This document shows, piece by piece, positions 7,424 to 9,116 of a stretch of DNA of 9,116 bases. The notes beneath the pieces were generated by a model, which saw only the letters and a list, made by a program, of their open reading frames with translations, made no database searches and was not told where the DNA came from. Position numbers and translations under genes: made by a program. Each line of letters starts with the position of its first letter. Positions within the stretch are counted from its first letter, which is position 1. Origin of the DNA: Treponema sp. (GTDB lineage: Bacteria > Spirochaetota > Spirochaetia > Treponematales > Breznakiellaceae); NCBI GenBank assembly GCA_031275535.1, contig JAISOR010000223.1, forward strand, positions 1 to 9,116, written 5' to 3'.

Positions 7424-8464
7424 TTATGGCAGCGTTACGATAAGTTTAGCGACTTTCCCGGTTTCCGATGCGCCAAGCCGGGGGTAGAGGGGGAAAAGCG
7501 CCGTCCTAAGGGACAGGGAGTAAGCGTCGGGACACAGGGCCGGCGGGACCGCCCCGGCGCCCATCAGGGTATCCTCAAAGGCATTTTCCACGGCAATATC
7601 CTTGCGCCTGGCATAGGCCTTTACATCCTTCATCCCGGTCTCAAGAATCAAGGGAAAGGCATAGTTATTATATTCCGTATTCCCGGCCTGCACAAACCGT
7701 TTATGCCGGGTCCGCAGGCTGGACTGGGTATACACCTGGGCGATTTCCTTCCGCTTTTCGAGGTTCCGGCCCGCTTCCTTGAATTGGACCACCGCCATGG
7801 CGGCGTTCAGATCCGGCAGGCCGTACTCCGGGGGCAGATCCGCCTGATTGCGCAGCACCGAGGCGTCCCGGCGGTTAGCCGCATAGAGAAGCGCCCCGCC
7901 GCCGCCGGTGAGCATGTCCTTTTCCTCCAGCCCCAGGATCGAAAGCGTCCCGGCCTGGACGGCGGCCCCCTCCCCTTCCGCCGGGATCGTGCCGTAACTC
8001 CGGGAACAATCCTCTATAAGCGGCAGCCCCAGGCCGCTTATGCCGGACATATCCGGCACAAAGCCCAGGGTATGGTGCAGGACAATGCACCGGGGACTGG
8101 CCTCCGTTTTACGGGCCAGGACGGCCTCAACGGTCTGGGGCCCCAGGCAGGGCAGGGCAGGAAGCACGTCGCCGTACAAGGGGACAAGCCGCATCCCCTC
8201 TATGACCCGTTTATAATACCGGGGAGACAGGGCGGATATGATAACCCCCTGGCCGTCCTCAAGGTTTAAGGCCTTAAGGGCTAAATAGAGGGCAATGGCG
8301 GGACTTCTAAGGGCAAGGCAATAATCATAGCCCAGATGCTCCCTGGCAATCTGCAGAAGACGCTGGGCATATTCCCCGGGTCCAATCTTATCCTCCACCA
8401 TAGCAGTAAGAACCGCATCCATCTCCTTCCGCCTGATGGTTGGAGAATAGACTTCAATCTTCAT
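7424..8464 (-). CDS. Divergent DegT/DnrJ/EryC1-type aminotransferase-fold protein
   Basis: This 346-residue protein resembles PLP-dependent sugar aminotransferases of the DegT/DnrJ/EryC1 family (fold type I). Matching parts are the N-terminal KIGPGEYAQRL (26-36), the large-domain start ALRSPAIALYLALKAL (51-66; the family usually has SGTAAL), VLHHTLGFVPDM (128-139; usually VHLYGxPADM), LIEDCSRSYG (149-158) with the PLP-contacting D152, KDMLTGGGGALL (182-193; usually K-x-x-x-T-G-E-G-G), and LNAAMAVVQF followed by KRKEIAQVY. K182 can be aligned with the Schiff-base lysine only if two residues are inserted after S175. The phosphate-binding SGT is SPA, and the D-x-x-Q motif reads D-C-S-R. Amino-sugar synthesis is the family role, but activity here is doubtful. 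The start at 8464 has GAAGGTG 4 bases upstream. From memory, T. pallidum has a gene at this position annotated as spore coat polysaccharide-like. Confidence 0.82.
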   Translation of the reverse strand: MKIEVYSPTIRRKEMDAVLTAMVEDKIGPGEYAQRLLQIAREHLGYDYCLALRSPAIALYLALKALNLEDGQGVIISALSPRYYKRVIEGMRLVPLYGDVLPALPCLGPQTVEAVLARKTEASPRCIVLHHTLGFVPDMSGISGLGLPLIEDCSRSYGTIPAEGEGAAVQAGTLSILGLEEKDMLTGGGGALLYAANRRDASVLRNQADLPPEYGLPDLNAAMAVVQFKEAGRNLEKRKEIAQVYTQSSLRTRHKRFVQAGNTEYNNYAFPLILETGMKDVKAYARRKDIAVENAFEDTLMGAGAVPPALCPDAYSLSLRTALFPLYPRLGASETGKVAKLIVTLP

Positions 8465-8538
8465 GTTACACCTTCAAAGACGGGATATGCCGTTCTTAGG
8501 GCCCCTCGATACGAATCGGCGATCTTCCCCGCGGTCAT
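8461..8538 (-). CDS. Candidate 25-residue ORF coupled to both neighbours by ATGA overlaps
   Basis: The interval between cheW and the DegT-like gene is fully open in one frame. An ATG at 8538-8536 overlaps the cheW stop (ATGA). The frame runs 25 codons, starting MTAGKIADSYR and ending PVFEGVT. It ends in a TGA that overlaps the DegT-like ATG (ATGA at 8464-8461). There is no Shine-Dalgarno of its own, so any translation would rely on ribosomes re-initiating after cheW. It contains no membrane helix or known motif. KIAD-x-x-R repeats the last residues of CheW (KIADLKR). It may be a coupling leader, a remnant of a longer cheW end, or chance. Confidence 0.3.
   Translation of the reverse strand: MTAGKIADSYRGALRTAYPVFEGVT
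8516..8527. repeat. 12-bp direct repeat, copy 1 (downstream of cheW)
   Basis: TCGGCGATCTTC on the plus strand matches exactly the copy at 8548-8559 inside the 3' end of cheW, 32 bp away. On the minus strand both copies encode K-I-A-D in the frames of their respective ORFs. The repeat could be a remnant of a small tandem duplication at the cheW 3' end, but at 12 bp chance is not excluded. Confidence 0.6.
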
Positions 8539-9005
8539 CGTTTGAGGTCGGCGATCTTCTGTAATTCCCGGGGATTAAAGAGATCCCGGATATTCAGGAT
8601 AATAAGATACCCCTGATCCTGACGGACGACCCCCTTGATATACTCCGCTCCGATGCCGCTGAGCATCTGGGGCGGCGGCTGAATATCCCCTTTTTCTATG
8701 GTTACCACCCGGGAAACCCGGTCTATAATGACCCCCAGCTTCATCCCATCAATATCAATGATGATAAAACCGGACAAAAGTTCATCATCCTCGGAATTAA
8801 GGACCTTCTTTAAATGGAACCGTTTATGTAAATTGATAATCGGTATTATTTCGCTGCGTAAATTGAAAATACCCTCTACATAGCTGGGAGCGTTAGGAAT
8901 CGCCCTGATGGCCTGGACCCGGACGATCTCTTTAACATCCATTATGTTGATTCCATACAACTCTTCACCAAGCTGAAATGTGACTAATTGATTTTGGTCA
9001 GCCAT
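8535..9005 (-). CDS. cheW: Chemotaxis coupling protein CheW
   Basis: CheW is the small cytoplasmic adaptor that links methyl-accepting receptors to the CheA kinase in chemoreceptor arrays. The 156-residue product is a single CheW domain of normal length. It starts with NQLVTFQLGEELYGINIMDV (5-24) and VKEIVR, typical of the first beta-barrel. It then has VEGIFNLRSEIIPIINLHKRF (43-63), matching the family signature G-x-x-N-L-R-G-x-x-x-P-x-x-x-L; the arginine R50 is kept while the usual glycine is serine. Later come GVIIDRVSRVV (91-101), the conserved G-(V/I)-I-V-D-x-V strand, and ILNIRDLF (136-143), matching the usual I-L-D-(V/L)-x-x-(L/V)-F. There is no fused CheA or receiver domain. The ATG at 9005 has AAGGGAG 5 bases upstream. 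The stop overlaps an ATG by ATGA. A second or alternate CheW elsewhere in the genome cannot be judged from here. Confidence 0.97.
   Translation of the reverse strand: MADQNQLVTFQLGEELYGINIMDVKEIVRVQAIRAIPNAPSYVEGIFNLRSEIIPIINLHKRFHLKKVLNSEDDELLSGFIIIDIDGMKLGVIIDRVSRVVTIEKGDIQPPPQMLSGIGAEYIKGVVRQDQGYLIILNIRDLFNPRELQKIADLKR
8548..8559. repeat. 12-bp direct repeat, copy 2 (last codons of cheW)
   Basis: This is the identical partner of the 12-bp repeat at 8516-8527. It lies within the CheW C-terminal codons for KIAD (residues 150-153). A short degenerate match continues to a shared CGA arginine codon seven codons into each copy. Confidence 0.6.
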
Positions 9006-9010
9006 AATAT

Positions 9011-9017
9011 CTCCCTT
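9011..9017 (-). promoter_or_regulatory. Ribosome binding site of cheW
   Basis: AAGGGAG on the minus strand lies 5 bases before the cheW ATG at 9005, within the 26-base gap between a possible upstream stop (9034-9032) and cheW. It is a good anti-16S match and fixes the cheW start. Confidence 0.7.
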
Positions 9018-9031
9018 TTAAACCGCTCTCC

Positions 9032-9115
9032 TTACAAGACAAGCATACAAACAGCGCTACCTTCCCCTATAACTTTACTATCGAATACATCTTTCTTCAA
9101 GCCATTAACCCAGTA
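9032..9115 (-). CDS. Possible 3' end of an upstream gene, cut by the window edge
   Basis: On the minus strand one frame is open from the window edge for 27 codons, beginning YWVNGLKKDVFDSK and ending VCMLVL, before a TAA at 9034-9032. The other two minus frames stop within four and six codons of the edge. The composition is plausible for protein but AT-richer than the rest of the window. I recognise no family in so short a piece. If real, it would place cheW 26 bases downstream in the same operon. The alternative is an AT-rich leader or promoter region for cheW that is open by chance. Confidence 0.35.
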   Translation of the reverse strand, partial: YWVNGLKKDVFDSKVIGEGSAVCMLVL

Positions 9116-9116
9116 A

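Noticed and set aside
6893..8269. Plus-strand ORF of 458 codons antisense to the NAD kinase and DegT-like genes
   Set aside because: The product is Pro/Gly/His-rich, with no domain or hydrophobic pattern. It lies opposite two well-supported genes. In this GC-rich coding sequence the complementary strand easily stays open because TTA, CTA and TCA codons are rare, so it is a shadow.
8507..8518. Small inverted repeat CGAT-ACGA-ATCG between cheW and the DegT-like gene
   Set aside because: A 4-bp stem with a 4-base loop and no T-run is too short for a terminator or operator call.
9072..9100. Sigma-70-like promoter for cheW (TTGAAG, 17-base spacer, TAAAGT on the minus strand)
   Set aside because: Each box matches consensus at only 4 of 6 positions, and the sites lie in a frame that may be coding. 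It is too weak to annotate without transcript data.

Overview
This window reads as a single minus-strand operon from a fairly GC-rich spirochaete, most likely a Treponema-type organism such as the termite-gut treponemes. The basis is gene order: cheW, an aminotransferase-like protein, NAD kinase, recN and a hypothetical protein. From memory, unchecked, this resembles the T. pallidum TP0439-TP0443 neighbourhood. The species call is inference; the gene families are read directly from motifs.

In transcription order (right to left): a possible 3' end of an unidentified gene (9032-9115, cut by the window edge); cheW (8535-9005); a candidate 25-residue ORF (8461-8538) joined to both neighbours by ATGA stop/start overlaps; a divergent DegT/DnrJ/EryC1-fold protein (7424-8464); NAD kinase (6482-7411); recN (4747-6489); an unrecognised all-helical soluble protein (3951-4766); and two half-size ABC exporters (2132-3949 and 7-2139) that look like the two halves of one heterodimeric multidrug-type transporter (BmrC/BmrD = YheI/YheH-like).

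Spacing is very tight. NAD kinase/recN overlap by 8 bases, recN/hypothetical by 20, hypothetical/ABC1 are 1 base apart, and ABC1/ABC2 overlap by 8. No terminator or convincing internal promoter is visible, so the genes are probably co-transcribed and partly translationally coupled. Two starts are moved downstream from the longest possible ORF: ABC2 to a GTG at 2139 and the hypothetical protein to an ATG at 4766.

Functionally the operon mixes chemotaxis signalling (CheW), NADP supply (NAD kinase), double-strand break repair (RecN) and export (ABC pair). NAD kinase next to RecN is a recurring bacterial arrangement, but the whole set has no obvious common pathway. The points most worth checking are the double-coupled small ORF with its duplicated cheW-end sequence, the poorly conserved active site of the DegT-like protein, the unrecognised helical protein, and the asymmetric ABC pair with its extracellular insertion. 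I see no RNA genes, CRISPR arrays, mobile elements or phage genes. There is no gene-free stretch over 300 bases.
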